Assembly: GCF_011045195.1 (NCBI RefSeq)
Contig: NZ_CP049199.1
Span: forward strand, 806,001-870,000
Source: Caulobacter soli
GTDB lineage: Bacteria; Pseudomonadota; Alphaproteobacteria; Caulobacterales; Caulobacteraceae
DNA: 64,000 nucleotides
Direction of reading: 5' to 3'
Shown: positions 53,326-62,232 of the stretch, piece by piece
Layout of the letters: every line of letters starts with the position of its first letter
How positions within the stretch are numbered: the stretch's first letter is position 1
The notes under the pieces: generated by a model
What the model was told of the DNA's origin: nothing
Database searches by the model: none
What the model saw: only the letters and a program-made list of their open reading frames with translations
Program-made: the position numbers and the translations under genes

Positions 53326-54413
53326 CAGCGCGCCGCCTGCTGGGTGTTGGTCGCGGGACGGATCGTGTCGCCGTCGGCGACGAACGAGGCGCCGCCCAGC
53401 ACGATGCGGGTTCCGGCCGGCGGGCCCTGGACCAGCTGAGCCCAGCCGCCGCCCTTCTGGCCGATCTTCACCGCCACCTGGTGGGCGCGGTTGTTGCTGT
53501 CGACAGTCATCACCGACAGGCCGTCGGCCTCGTAGCGGATCGCCGATTCCGGAATGGCGGTGACCGCCGCGCCCGAAGCGCCGAAGGTGGCGCGGCCGAA
53601 GCCGCCGGGCCGCAGGTCGGGCCGGACGGGCAGGCGCACGCGCACCTTGCCCAGGCGGCTGTTGCTGTCGACGCGCGGGCTGACCAGGCGCACGACGCCC
53701 GAGATCGACTGGCCGCCGGGCAGGCTGACCTGGGCCGACTGGCCCTCGCGAATGCCCGGGAGATCGGCTTCATTGACCTCGGCGTCCAGCTCGACCAGGC
53801 CGTCGCGGGCGATGGTGAACCAGGGCGTGGTTCCGCCGCCGGCGATCTGGCCCGGCTGCACGCCGCGCTGCAGGACCCGGCCGCTGACCGGCGAGGTGAT
53901 GGTCATGCGCGAGACGCGGGTGCGCAGTTCCTTCAGCGCCGCTTCCTGGGCCTTGGCCTGGTAGCGGCGGGTTTCGATCTGCTCCTGGCTCAGCACGCCC
54001 TGGCCGTCCAGGCCGGCGACGCGGGCCGCCTCGGCCTGGGACTGGGCGGTGACGGCCGCCTGCTGGTCGACCTGGGCGCGCAGCAGGGTGTCGTCCAGCT
54101 GGGCCAGGGGCTGGCCGGCGCGGACCCAGTCGCCTTCGTCGGCGTAGAGGCGGGCGACGCGGTAGCCGCTGAGTTCGGAGCCGACGGCGGCTTCCTCGCG
54201 CGAGACCAGCAGGCCCGAGGCCTCGACCCCGCCGCCCAGCGGCCGGGTCTCGACGGAGCCGACGCTGACGGTGCGGGCCTGGGCGGCGGCGGCGGCCCCC
54301 GCCTTACCCGATTGGGCCTTGTCCTTCTTGTCGCCACAGGCGGTCAGGCCCACCGAGGCGATCAGGATCATGGCGGCGAGCGCGGTGCGGGTCGTCATGG
54401 GAAAGGATCTCAT
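53325..54413 (-). CDS. RND efflux periplasmic adaptor (membrane fusion) lipoprotein
   Basis: 362 residues. Signal peptide with lipobox GLTAC, lipoyl-like half-motifs (SELSGYRVARLYADEGDWVRAGQPLAQLDDTLL ... SPVSGRVLQRGVQPGQIAG), a central coiled coil and a beta-barrel region DGLVELDAEVNEADLPGIREGQSAQVSLPGGQ. It links permease to outer membrane factor. The start overlaps the upstream stop as ATGA; an alternative ATG is five codons in. Confidence 0.93.
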   Translation of the reverse strand: MRSFPMTTRTALAAMILIASVGLTACGDKKDKAQSGKAGAAAAAQARTVSVGSVETRPLGGGVEASGLLVSREEAAVGSELSGYRVARLYADEGDWVRAGQPLAQLDDTLLRAQVDQQAAVTAQSQAEAARVAGLDGQGVLSQEQIETRRYQAKAQEAALKELRTRVSRMTITSPVSGRVLQRGVQPGQIAGGGTTPWFTIARDGLVELDAEVNEADLPGIREGQSAQVSLPGGQSISGVVRLVSPRVDSNSRLGKVRVRLPVRPDLRPGGFGRATFGASGAAVTAIPESAIRYEADGLSVMTVDSNNRAHQVAVKIGQKGGGWAQLVQGPPAGTRIVLGGASFVADGDTIRPATNTQQAAR

Positions 54414-55939
54414 TTCGAGGAAACTTGCTGGGTCTGGTCTTGCGGAACCAGGGCGTCGGGCGCCCAGCCGCCGCCCAGCGCCTTGTAGGCCTGGACGGCC
54501 CGTTGCAGGGCCTGGGTCTTGGCTCCGGTCAGGGCTGTGCGGCTGGCGCGCCAGGTCATTTCGGACTGCAGGGTGCTGGTCAGGTCGGTCAGGCCCAGGG
54601 TGTAGCCCTTGCGGCCGGCGGCGTAGGCGCGCTGGGCGCGGGCCTCGCCGTCGGTCAGCAAGGCCACGCGGCGCTGGTCGGCGGCCAGTTGCACCATGGC
54701 GTTCTCGGCCTCGCCATAGGCGGTCTGCACCGCCTTCTCATAGGCGATGGCCGCCTGTTGCGTGCGGGCGTTCTGGGCGTCGATGTCGGCCAGCAGGGAC
54801 GGGATGTTCAGCACCGGGATCGAAATATTGGCGCCCAGCGTCCAGGCCGAGCTGGTGGTCGAGGTCTTGCCGCCGGTCGTCGCGCCGGACTCGGTGATGA
54901 ACGGGAAGGCCGGCGACACGCTCTTGGACCAGCCGACGCCGGGCGTCAGGTTCAGGGTCGGCAGTAGGGCCAGTTCGTTGATCTTCAGATTGCCGGCCGC
55001 CGAGGCCAGGCGCGCCTGGGCCTCGCGAATGTCGGGCCGCCGCGCCAACAGGGCGTCGGGGAGGGTGGCGGGGATCGGCGGGGCGGCGTCCAGCGTGGCG
55101 TCGACCGGCAGGCTGGCGACCGGATCTATGCCCCGCCCGACCAGGATGAGCAGGGTGCGGCGGGCGGCGGTCAGCTGGCCTTGCAGGTTCTCGACCTGGG
55201 CCAGGCTCTGGGCCTCGTCGGCGGCGGCGCGGTCGGCCTCGGAGCTGGCGATCAGGCCGGCCTTGGCCTTCTTGGTCGAGAACTCGCGCAGTTCGCCGTT
55301 GATGCGGGCGGTCTCCTGGGCGTCGTCCAACTGCACGGCCAGGCCGCGCGCGTCGAAATAGGACTGGGCGACGCTGGCGGCCAGGGCGGCGCGGGCGCCT
55401 TCGTAATTGAAGCGGGCGGCGGCCAGGTCGTTGTCGACCACCTGGCGGGCGGCCCGGCGACGGCCCCAGAGGTCCAGCTCCCAGGAGACGTCGAAATTGG
55501 CGCCATAGCTTTCGCTATCGCCGCCCTGGGTGAAGCTGGCGCCTTTGCTGTCGAGGATATCGGTGTGGGTCTTGCTGGCCTTGCCGGTCAGCGGGGTCGA
55601 GGGGATGTAGAGCTGGCGCACCTGTCCTTTGCGGACGGCGCGCGCCTCTTCCAGCTTGGCCGTGGCGGTGCGGGCGTCGGGCGCCTTTTCCAGAGCGGTC
55701 TCGATCAGGGCGGTCAGCTGCGGATCGTTGAAGCTGGTCCACCAGCGATCCAGCGTCGCTTGGGGCAGGGCGGCGCCGGCGGGCGCCGCGTAGGCGGCCG
55801 GCAGGCGGGTGTCGGGCGTCGGGCGCGGGGTGTGCACGCAGCCGGCCAGGGCCAGGCCCGCCAGGCTCAAGGCCAGGATGGAGGCTCCGGATCGGAATGG
55901 CCGAGGGCGCTGGCGCTCTCCGGTCATGATTTCACTCAT
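54410..55939 (-). CDS. RND efflux outer membrane factor lipoprotein (NodT/OprM family)
   Basis: 509 residues. Signal peptide and lipobox GLALAGC, then TRLPAAYAAPAGAALPQATLDRWWTSFNDPQL typical of NodT, two related helical halves with ARRPDIREAQARLASAAGNLKINELALLPTLNLT. It forms the trimeric exit duct across the outer membrane. The ATG 55939 follows two in-frame TTG codons; the true start could be there. It is translationally coupled to the adaptor (ATGA). Confidence 0.93.
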   Translation of the reverse strand: MSEIMTGERQRPRPFRSGASILALSLAGLALAGCVHTPRPTPDTRLPAAYAAPAGAALPQATLDRWWTSFNDPQLTALIETALEKAPDARTATAKLEEARAVRKGQVRQLYIPSTPLTGKASKTHTDILDSKGASFTQGGDSESYGANFDVSWELDLWGRRRAARQVVDNDLAAARFNYEGARAALAASVAQSYFDARGLAVQLDDAQETARINGELREFSTKKAKAGLIASSEADRAAADEAQSLAQVENLQGQLTAARRTLLILVGRGIDPVASLPVDATLDAAPPIPATLPDALLARRPDIREAQARLASAAGNLKINELALLPTLNLTPGVGWSKSVSPAFPFITESGATTGGKTSTTSSAWTLGANISIPVLNIPSLLADIDAQNARTQQAAIAYEKAVQTAYGEAENAMVQLAADQRRVALLTDGEARAQRAYAAGRKGYTLGLTDLTSTLQSEMTWRASRTALTGAKTQALQRAVQAYKALGGGWAPDALVPQDQTQQVSSK

Positions 55940-55989
55940 CAACAAACACCTGCAGGCGCGACCGAAGGGGGAGGACGGTCGCCGGTTTT

Positions 55990-56493
55990 TCAGTGAGGCC
56001 CGGGAGCCGACGGCGGAAGGTTGGCGACAGCGTGGTAGACATCAGCGACCTGATCCAGGAAGCGCTCGATCACCTGGCGCTCGGCCGGGGAGAGGCCGGC
56101 GATCACGCCGTCCAGTCCGTCCAGCATCGGGGCCAACTGCACGAAAGCCCGGTCGATCGAGGCCTCCAGCGGCACGACGCAGATCTTGCGCCGGTCGCCG
56201 GCCTGGCGTTCCCGCGTCACATGGCCGGCCCGCTCCAGGCGATCGACGATCTGGGTGGCGGCGGCCGTGGTCACCTTCAAATGCTCGGCCAGCTGGCCCG
56301 GCGTCATGGGGCCGTGGCTCAGAAGCTGCTCCAGGGCGGCCATGTCGGTGACATTGACGCCCAGGCTCTCGCCGATCTTGCGGCTGACCTGGCGGGTCAG
56401 GACGGAAATGGTCTTCAGCCGCTGACCGATCGGGTCGCGGGACACTGGCGAGGTCCGCCACGCTCCGGGCGCTGAATGGGGATCGTCCGTCAT
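55990..56493 (-). CDS. MarR-family transcriptional regulator of the RND operon
   Basis: 167 residues. Winged helix: LGVNVTDMAALEQLLSHGPMTPGQLAEHLKVTTAAATQIVDRLERAGHVTRERQAGDRRKICV. It heads the operon marR-outer membrane factor-adaptor-permease, 50 bases before the second gene. A perfect palindrome lies in its promoter spacer, so autorepression relieved by a substrate is likely. The predicted transcription start is within a few bases of the ATG. Confidence 0.93.
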   Translation of the reverse strand: MTDDPHSAPGAWRTSPVSRDPIGQRLKTISVLTRQVSRKIGESLGVNVTDMAALEQLLSHGPMTPGQLAEHLKVTTAAATQIVDRLERAGHVTRERQAGDRRKICVVPLEASIDRAFVQLAPMLDGLDGVIAGLSPAERQVIERFLDQVADVYHAVANLPPSAPGPH

Positions 56494-56501
56494 GGCGGTG
56501 A

Positions 56502-56530
56502 TCCATATTGTTAAACGATTTAACAGTCAA
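56502..56530 (-). promoter_or_regulatory. marR-RND operon promoter with MarR operator
   Basis: On the minus strand TTGACT (56530-56525)-17-TATGGA (56507-56502). The spacer contains the perfect inverted repeat TGTTAAA-CGA-TTTAACA (56509-56525). The -10 is 8 bases from the start codon, so the mRNA would be leaderless or nearly so. Confidence 0.8.
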
Positions 56531-56812
56531 ATCACTTAGCGATATGGTTGCGGACCCTGAAGCGCGCACCGCGCGATTGATCGTCAGGTCCTTCATCGCG
56601 CAAACCCCCAAGGCGCCGACCGCGCGACTAACGCGAGCGACCGCCGTTCGTTCAATTGGGGGCGCGACCGGCGGGATGAAAGGTGCGGCGTCATCGCATT
56701 TTCTCCTGCCGACGGTTGATGACGGGCGATGCGGCCGTTCGCTCTCATGGAAATGACGAGCGAGGGAGCGGCCGTGCGACATCGGCGGGGGATTATTTTA
56801 GGGGGCGGAGCG
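56531..56812. other. intergenic region between marR and repeat family B
   Basis: About 280 bases with no convincing gene: short frames on both strands lack ribosome sites and protein-like composition. It ends in the family B repeat. Confidence 0.4.
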
Positions 56813-56942
56813 GCGAACGCTCGCCCCCCACGGACCGCTTCGCGGTCGTCTTCCCCCGGAGGGGGAAGAGGCGTCGCGTTCGCCTCCGCCCGCTATGGGG
56901 GCGGACAGACGGCGAAGCCGTCAGGCGGGGGCAAGTCGGTGA
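56813..56942. repeat. intergenic palindromic repeat, family B copy 2 (inverted)
   Basis: About 130 bases; the reverse complement matches the element at 49427-49553 in order: CTTGCCCCC, GACGGCTTCGCCGTC, CCGCCCCC, CTTCCCCCTCCGGGGGAAG, GACCGCGAAGCGGTC and the GGGGGGCGAG end. Confidence 0.88.
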
Positions 56943-56948
56943 GCCGCC

Positions 56949-58193
56949 TTACTTCGAAAACAGCCCCGTCAGCAGCGGCCGGGCGAACAGCCGGGCGGCG
57001 TCTTCGCGTTCCATGCCCGGAACCCACACGCCCAGCGAGGCGGCGGCGTTGAGCATCGAGTTGATCATGTGGGCCGCGATCATCGGGTCGACCGCCCGCA
57101 CCGAGCCCTCGGCCACGCCGTCCGAGATGATCGCCGCGAAGCGTTCGGAACCGCGGTTGTAGCCCTGGGCCATCTCGTGGCGGATCTCGATCGGCAGGGC
57201 CCCCATCGACGAGGCGCGCAGCAGCGGACCGTGGTCCGACAGCTGGTAGGCGACCAGGGCGGCGGTCGCCGACGACAACTGCTCCCAGCTGTCCTTGGCC
57301 AGGGCGCGGGCGTCGGCCTGGGCCTTGCGGGTGACGGCGAAGGTGCGCTCGAAGCACTCGACCACCAGGGCGTCCTTGTCCTCGTGGTGGTGGTAGAACG
57401 AGCCCTTGGTGACGTTCAGCTGGGCCGAGATGTCCTCGACCGAAGCCCCGCGATAGCCGCGCTGGTTGATCAACCGGGTGGCGGCGACCAGGAAGGTTTC
57501 GCGCCAGTCCTGGCCCTCGGGCGCCTCGGGCGTCGGGTCGGGCAGGGCGATCGGCGCCCACTCTTCTCCAGGCGGGACCCGGCCGGGGGCGGACAGGCCG
57601 TGGACCAGGATGTCGTACATCTTGTCGCGCACGCGGCCATAGTCGTCGACGTCGTAGCGGCGCAGCCACGAGCCCGACCAGAACACCTGCTCTAGCAGCA
57701 GATGGGTGCGGGCGTTGCGGTCGCGCTTGTCCAGGTGGTCGAACTCGGGCCCCTCGAAGAAGCCGCGCACGCGCCGGAACAGGTCGTTGAACGCGCCCTG
57801 CACCGAGCCGCGCAGGGGCTCCTTCAGGGCCCGCATCTCGGTGAAGCTGGTCAAGGGCGCGGCCTCGCCCAGGCGCACCCGGCGGTTCAGGTCGAGATAG
57901 AGGTCCAGGAAGGCCAGCAGCCGGCTGGGGGCGTCGGGCGCCTTGCCCGCCTCGCCGACCAGGGCGTCGAAACGTTCCAGGCCGCGCATGAAGCAGGCGG
58001 CCGCCAGATCGTCCTTCTTGCGGTAGTAATAGGTGACGCTGGTGGTGATCAGCCCGACCTTGGCGGCGACGTCGGCCAGGGTCATGCCCTTGACGCCCTG
58101 ACGGTTCAGGATGGCGGTCGCGGCGGCGAGGATCGCCTCTTTCTTCTTCGCGTACCGCTCGGTGGCGGGGCTCGCGATCCGGCCGTCGTCCAT
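56949..58193 (-). CDS. TetR-family regulator with two fused TetR units
   Basis: 414 residues, twice the normal size. Unit 1 has HTH MTLADVAAKVGLITTSVTYYYRKKDDL (about 37-63) and a helical ligand domain; unit 2 begins near residue 230 with HTH ASVEDISAQLNVTKGSFYHHHEDKDAL (about 250-276) and a second ligand domain (AHMINSMLNAAASLGVWVPG). A single chain could thus act as a pseudo-dimer. A 7-base palindrome lies 38 bases upstream of the start. No neighbouring target is obvious; the divergent side is the kinase gene's 3' end. Confidence 0.92.
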   Translation of the reverse strand: MDDGRIASPATERYAKKKEAILAAATAILNRQGVKGMTLADVAAKVGLITTSVTYYYRKKDDLAAACFMRGLERFDALVGEAGKAPDAPSRLLAFLDLYLDLNRRVRLGEAAPLTSFTEMRALKEPLRGSVQGAFNDLFRRVRGFFEGPEFDHLDKRDRNARTHLLLEQVFWSGSWLRRYDVDDYGRVRDKMYDILVHGLSAPGRVPPGEEWAPIALPDPTPEAPEGQDWRETFLVAATRLINQRGYRGASVEDISAQLNVTKGSFYHHHEDKDALVVECFERTFAVTRKAQADARALAKDSWEQLSSATAALVAYQLSDHGPLLRASSMGALPIEIRHEMAQGYNRGSERFAAIISDGVAEGSVRAVDPMIAAHMINSMLNAAASLGVWVPGMEREDAARLFARPLLTGLFSK

Positions 58194-58230
58194 GTGTCGC
58201 CCCCTTGTTCGCGGCCTGCGCGCGGCTCCT

Positions 58231-58274
58231 TTGGACCCGTTGGTCCAATTTAGGAAGCCCCACCTTCACGACAA
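58231..58274 (-). promoter_or_regulatory. promoter and operator of the double-TetR gene
   Basis: Perfect inverted repeat TTGGACC-CGTT-GGTCCAA (58231-58248). On the minus strand TTGTCG (58274-58269)-16-TAAATT (58252-58247) is a promoter candidate whose start site would fall in the palindrome. Confidence 0.65.
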
Positions 58275-58362
58275 GGCGCGCGACTCGCTTCGGCGCTGCT
58301 TTCGTGGGCGCGGAATCTTGCGGCCGTGTTGCGGAATTGAGGCGGCGGCGTGGTTCGAAGAT

Positions 58363-60339
58363 CTAGGACGCCAGGGAGGTCCGTTCGGGGGCCGCTTCCG
58401 ACGTCTCGCCCAGCGCGGCGACGATGGCCTGGACCAGAGCGCCGGGCGACAGCGGCTTGGCCACCGCGCCGTTCATGCCGGCGGCGATGTAGGAGGCCTG
58501 CTGGTGGGCCAGGGCGTTGGCGGTCATGGCCAGGATCGGGGTGCGGGCCGCCGCGCCGCCCAGGTCGCGGATGCGCCGGGTGGCCTCGACGCCGTCCATG
58601 CCGGGCATCTGGATGTCCATGAAGATCAGGTCGAAGCCCTGGCCGCTGCGCTCGACGGCCTCGACACCGAGAAGGCCGTCCTCGGCGGTCTCGACGACCG
58701 CGCCCATGGCCTGCAACAGCCGGCCGGCGATCAGGCGATTGGTGGCGTTGTCCTCGACGATCAGCACGCGCAGGCCGGCCAGCAGGGCGGTGTCGGCCGT
58801 CTCGTCCGAAGCGGCGGCCTCGACGGCCGGCGGGGCCGCGATCTCCAGCCAGAACAGCGAGCCGCCTTCCGCGGGACTGGAAAACCCGACGTCGCCGTCC
58901 ATCAGGGCGGCCAGCCGCCGGGTGATCGCCAGGCCCAGGCCCGCGCCGCCGAAGCGCCGCGTGGTCGAGCCGTCGGCCTGGCTGAAGCGCTGGAACAGAC
59001 CCTCGGCGGTGGCCTGGTCGACGCCCACGCCACTGTCCTGGATCTCGAAGCGCAGGCGCGGCGCGTCCGGTGGGCCGGCCGAGGTCAGCCGCGCCTGGAC
59101 GCCGCCCTCCAGCGTGAACTTCACGGCGTTGCCCAGCAGGTTGAACAGGCCCTGGCGCAGGCGCAGCGGATCGGCGCCGATCCAGCCGATGCCGGGATCG
59201 ACGGTGACCTCCAGGCTCAGGCCCTTCTGCCGGGCCTGGGGCCGCAGCAGGTCGGCGACGCTGCGCAGCAGGGCGGCCGGATCGATCGGCTCGGGGTTCA
59301 GCTCCAGCTTGCCGGCCTCGATCTTGGAGAAGTCGATGATGTCGTTCAGCAGTTCCGACAGCATGGCCCCGCAGCCCAGGGCCTCGGTCAGCAACTGGCG
59401 ACCGTCGGCCGACAGTTTCTCGCGCTTGAGCAGATGCATGACGCCCAGCACGCCGTTCATCGGGGTGCGGATCTCGTGGCTCATATTGGCCAGGAACTGC
59501 GACTTGGCGTCGGCCGCGCCGAGGGCGGCGTCGCGGGCGGTGACCAGTTCGGTGACGTCCTGGCTGATGCCGATCACGTCCCAGGCCTGGGCGCTGGCCC
59601 CGCGCGTCCCGCGCCAGGCGGCCCGCATCCACACCCAGTCCTGGTTGGCCGGGTCGAGATAGCGATAGATCAGCAGGCTGTGGTCGCCAGTGGCCAGGGT
59701 GTGGCTGAACGCCTCCCAGACCATCTGCCGGTCGTCGGCGTGGATCGAGGCGGTCATCTCCGCGACGGTCATGGTCCGCACGCCGCCCTGGGGCGAGGAC
59801 GGGGTGGGGATGTCCTGTTCGAAGACGTAGATCCCCTTGCGCGCATCGAAGCGCCAGACATAGACGCCGGCGGCGTTGCGCAGCAGCTCGTTGGCGCGTT
59901 CGGCCTGTTGGCGTTCGAGCCGCCGCGCTCGCTCTTCGGTGAAGTCCTGGATGACGACCAGCAGGGCTTCGCCGCCCAGCGTTTCCGGCAGCAGCTTGGA
60001 TTGCGAACGGACCCACAGCCAGCCGCCGGTCTTGCGGGCCAGACGGTGCTCGGAGCGGGCCTCGCCCAGGGCGCGCAGGGTCTCGCCGATGCCGATGATG
60101 GTGTCGGTGTCGTGCAGGTGGAAGAAGTCGCGGATCGGCCGGCCCAGGGTCTCGGCGGACGTCCAGCCGGTCAGCTTGGTCCAGGCCGGGTTGACGCGGA
60201 CGATCGCGTCGTTCTCCAGCACCACGAACATGTCGAGGCTGCTCTCGAAGAACCAGTCGGCGGCGGCCTGCTCGACGCTGGGGCCGACCGGACGTTCAGG
60301 CGGTGCTGAGGGGGTCTTGTCGCGCAAGTGCTTGCCCAT
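58363..60339 (-). CDS. soluble PAS-domain hybrid sensor histidine kinase
   Basis: 658 residues with no membrane helix. Two PAS domains: WFFESSLDMFVVLENDAIVRVNPAWTKLTGW (about 30-140) and NAAGVYVWRFDARKGIYVFEQDI with a C-terminal WVWMRAAWRG (about 155-265). HisKA box NMSHEIRTPMNGVLG (His288); ATPase motifs NLLGNAVKFT, DSGVGV, GGAGLGLAITRRL; receiver with Asp575 in LIFMDIQMPGMDG and KPLSP. It senses a cytoplasmic signal and phosphorylates internally, then a histidine phosphotransferase not found nearby. Confidence 0.93.
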   Translation of the reverse strand: MGKHLRDKTPSAPPERPVGPSVEQAAADWFFESSLDMFVVLENDAIVRVNPAWTKLTGWTSAETLGRPIRDFFHLHDTDTIIGIGETLRALGEARSEHRLARKTGGWLWVRSQSKLLPETLGGEALLVVIQDFTEERARRLERQQAERANELLRNAAGVYVWRFDARKGIYVFEQDIPTPSSPQGGVRTMTVAEMTASIHADDRQMVWEAFSHTLATGDHSLLIYRYLDPANQDWVWMRAAWRGTRGASAQAWDVIGISQDVTELVTARDAALGAADAKSQFLANMSHEIRTPMNGVLGVMHLLKREKLSADGRQLLTEALGCGAMLSELLNDIIDFSKIEAGKLELNPEPIDPAALLRSVADLLRPQARQKGLSLEVTVDPGIGWIGADPLRLRQGLFNLLGNAVKFTLEGGVQARLTSAGPPDAPRLRFEIQDSGVGVDQATAEGLFQRFSQADGSTTRRFGGAGLGLAITRRLAALMDGDVGFSSPAEGGSLFWLEIAAPPAVEAAASDETADTALLAGLRVLIVEDNATNRLIAGRLLQAMGAVVETAEDGLLGVEAVERSGQGFDLIFMDIQMPGMDGVEATRRIRDLGGAAARTPILAMTANALAHQQASYIAAGMNGAVAKPLSPGALVQAIVAALGETSEAAPERTSLAS

Positions 60340-60471
60340 CCCCGTTCCCTAGTTTTCAATTGATATGCGCACGATGGGGTAAAGGGCGAGTTTCGACGTA
60401 CCGCCCCTTCGATATCCGCCACAAACAGTACGCCGGCTCTCCTGTGAGGACGGTCGCAGGAGGAGCACAGC

Positions 60472-61698
60472 TTGAGCACGCCCGAAGCCGTGGGTCTGTC
60501 GTCGGACCGACTGAAGCGCATCGACGCCTTCCTTCAGGATCGCTACGTCACGCCCGGAAAGCTGCCCTGCGCCTTGGTTCAGGTGTGGCGTCGCGGCCAA
60601 TTGGCGCACACCACGGTTCTGGGCGCGGCGGACAAGGAACGCGGCCTTCCGCTGACGGCCGACAGCCTGTTCCGCATCTATTCGATGACCAAGCCGATCA
60701 CCTCGATCGCCTTCATGATGTTGGTCGAGGAGGGCAAGGTCGCGCTGGACGATCCGGTGCACCGCTACATCCCCGCATGGAAGAGTCTCGGTGTTTTCCA
60801 GGCCGGGGTGGCGGGCGCCTTCCTGACCAAGCCGGTCGACCAGCCGATGCGGATCGTCGACCTGCTGCGCCATACCGCTGGTTTGACCTACGGCTTCCAG
60901 CAGCGCAGCAACGTCGACGCGGCCTATCGCAAGCTGAAGCTGGACGGGGTCGACAGCGAGGGCGGCCTGCTCGACTTCATCGGGACCCTGGGCACGGTGC
61001 CGCTGGAGTTCTCGCCGGGCGAGGCCTGGAACTATTCGGTGGCCACCGACGTGCTCGGCTACCTGGTCCAGCTGATCTCCGGCCAGCCGTTCGACGTGTT
61101 CCTCAAGGAGAAGATCTTCACGCCGCTGAAGATGGTCGACACCGGCTTCTTCGTGCCCGAGGACCAGCGTCATCGCTTCACCGCCTGCTACACCTTGAAC
61201 CCCAAGGGCGAGGTGGTGCTGCAGGACGATCCGGCCACCAGCCGTTATCTGTCCGACCCGTCGGTGAAGTCCGGCGGCGGCGGTCTGGTCTCGACGGCCG
61301 ACGACTACATGCGGTTCTGCCGGATGCTGCTGAACGGCGGCGAGCTGGACGGCGTGCGGATCGTCAGCCCCAAGACGTTGAAGCTGATGACCATGAACCA
61401 CCTGCCGGGCGGGCTGGAACTGACCCAGATGTCCAAGTCGCTGTTCAGCGAGGCGGTGTTCGAGGGGCTGGGCTTTGGCCTCGGCTTCGCCATGACGGTG
61501 GACCAGGCGCGGACTCGGAACCTGGGTTCGCTGGGCGAGTATTTCTGGGGCGGCATGGCCTCGACGGCCTTCTGGATCGACCCGGTCGAGGATCTGGCCG
61601 TGGTGTTCATGACCCAGCTGATCCCGTCCTCGGCCTATCCGATCCGCCGCGAACTGCGGACGCTGGTCTATGCGGCCCTGACGGAGAGCAACGCCTAG
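60472..61698 (+). CDS. serine hydrolase, class C beta-lactamase/esterase-like
   Basis: 408 residues from a TTG with a perfect AGGAGG ribosome site 8 bases upstream. SxxK catalytic motif SMTK (Ser71/Lys74) in DSLFRIYSMTKPITSIAFMML; the Tyr motif is YSV in WNYSVATDVLG, as in EstB-type esterases rather than YxN of beta-lactamases; GGGGLVSTADDYMRF; WGGMASTAFW near the end. No signal peptide is visible, so it is probably a cytoplasmic esterase. It is divergent from the kinase gene. Confidence 0.9.
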   Translation: MSTPEAVGLSSDRLKRIDAFLQDRYVTPGKLPCALVQVWRRGQLAHTTVLGAADKERGLPLTADSLFRIYSMTKPITSIAFMMLVEEGKVALDDPVHRYIPAWKSLGVFQAGVAGAFLTKPVDQPMRIVDLLRHTAGLTYGFQQRSNVDAAYRKLKLDGVDSEGGLLDFIGTLGTVPLEFSPGEAWNYSVATDVLGYLVQLISGQPFDVFLKEKIFTPLKMVDTGFFVPEDQRHRFTACYTLNPKGEVVLQDDPATSRYLSDPSVKSGGGGLVSTADDYMRFCRMLLNGGELDGVRIVSPKTLKLMTMNHLPGGLELTQMSKSLFSEAVFEGLGFGLGFAMTVDQARTRNLGSLGEYFWGGMASTAFWIDPVEDLAVVFMTQLIPSSAYPIRRELRTLVYAALTESNA

Positions 61699-61705
61699 GG
61701 TTCGT

Positions 61706-61806
61706 GCGTCCTTCGAGGCCCGCTGCGCGGGCGCCTCAGGATGAGGAACGTTGTTGCTGAATTCCTCATCCTGAGGTGCGAGCCGCAGGCGACCCTCGAA
61801 GGACGC
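61706..61806. repeat. intergenic palindromic repeat, family C copy 2
   Basis: GCGTCCTTCGAGG...GCCTCAGGATGAGGA left arm and TCCTCATCCTGAGGTG...CCCTCGAAGGACGC right arm, the same design as 22178-22284. The left arm carries an inner CCCGCTGCGCGGG hairpin. Confidence 0.88.
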
Positions 61807-62232
61807 AAGACCTCACAAGAAAGCGGCGCGGGAGAGGGCTCCCGCGCCGAGTGCGCTTCACCTAAGTCGACACGCCGAGGCAGGCGCGCCGCGTGCGCGC
61901 AAGGCGGTCGGCTTCGAAGGTCAGGCACGCGTGCAAGCCGCCACCTGAGCGCCAATCTCCCTACGCGTACGCCCTGGACAGTCGGAGCACATCTCGGCGT
62001 TCTCGCGGGGGCGCGGACGCTTCACTCGGCGGCTTCCTCCCCGCCCGCACGGATTGGCTCCGGCTGAAACTTATGTTTTCGAACTTCAAGTATGAGCGCG
62101 GCGGCGTCAATGGCCGGCGCCTAATTTGGCGGCGCCGTTACGGACCTCTGGACTTCGTCGCCGGGTCGTGCAGGTTTTGCTTCAAACAACCGTTCAAAAG
62201 AACGCAACCACAGACTTGAGGGTGGATACGCC
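61807..62232 (+). promoter_or_regulatory. intergenic region upstream of the FadB-like gene
   Basis: 426 bases, no supportable gene. It contains a 10-base stem GGCGCGGGAG/CTCCCGCGCC (61825-61848) without T-run, possibly closing the hydrolase transcript, and a palindrome CGTTC-AAAA-GAACG (62191-62204) about 30 bases before the ATG, a candidate operator for a fatty-acid regulator. Confidence 0.45.

Noticed and set aside
56508..56756. An 82-codon plus-strand frame between marR and the double-TetR gene
   Set aside because: No ribosome site, begins inside the MarR operator, and composition is not convincing.
61741..62219. Two short plus-strand frames upstream of the FadB-like gene
   Set aside because: One starts within repeat family C; both are Arg/Ala/Ser-rich with no start signals.
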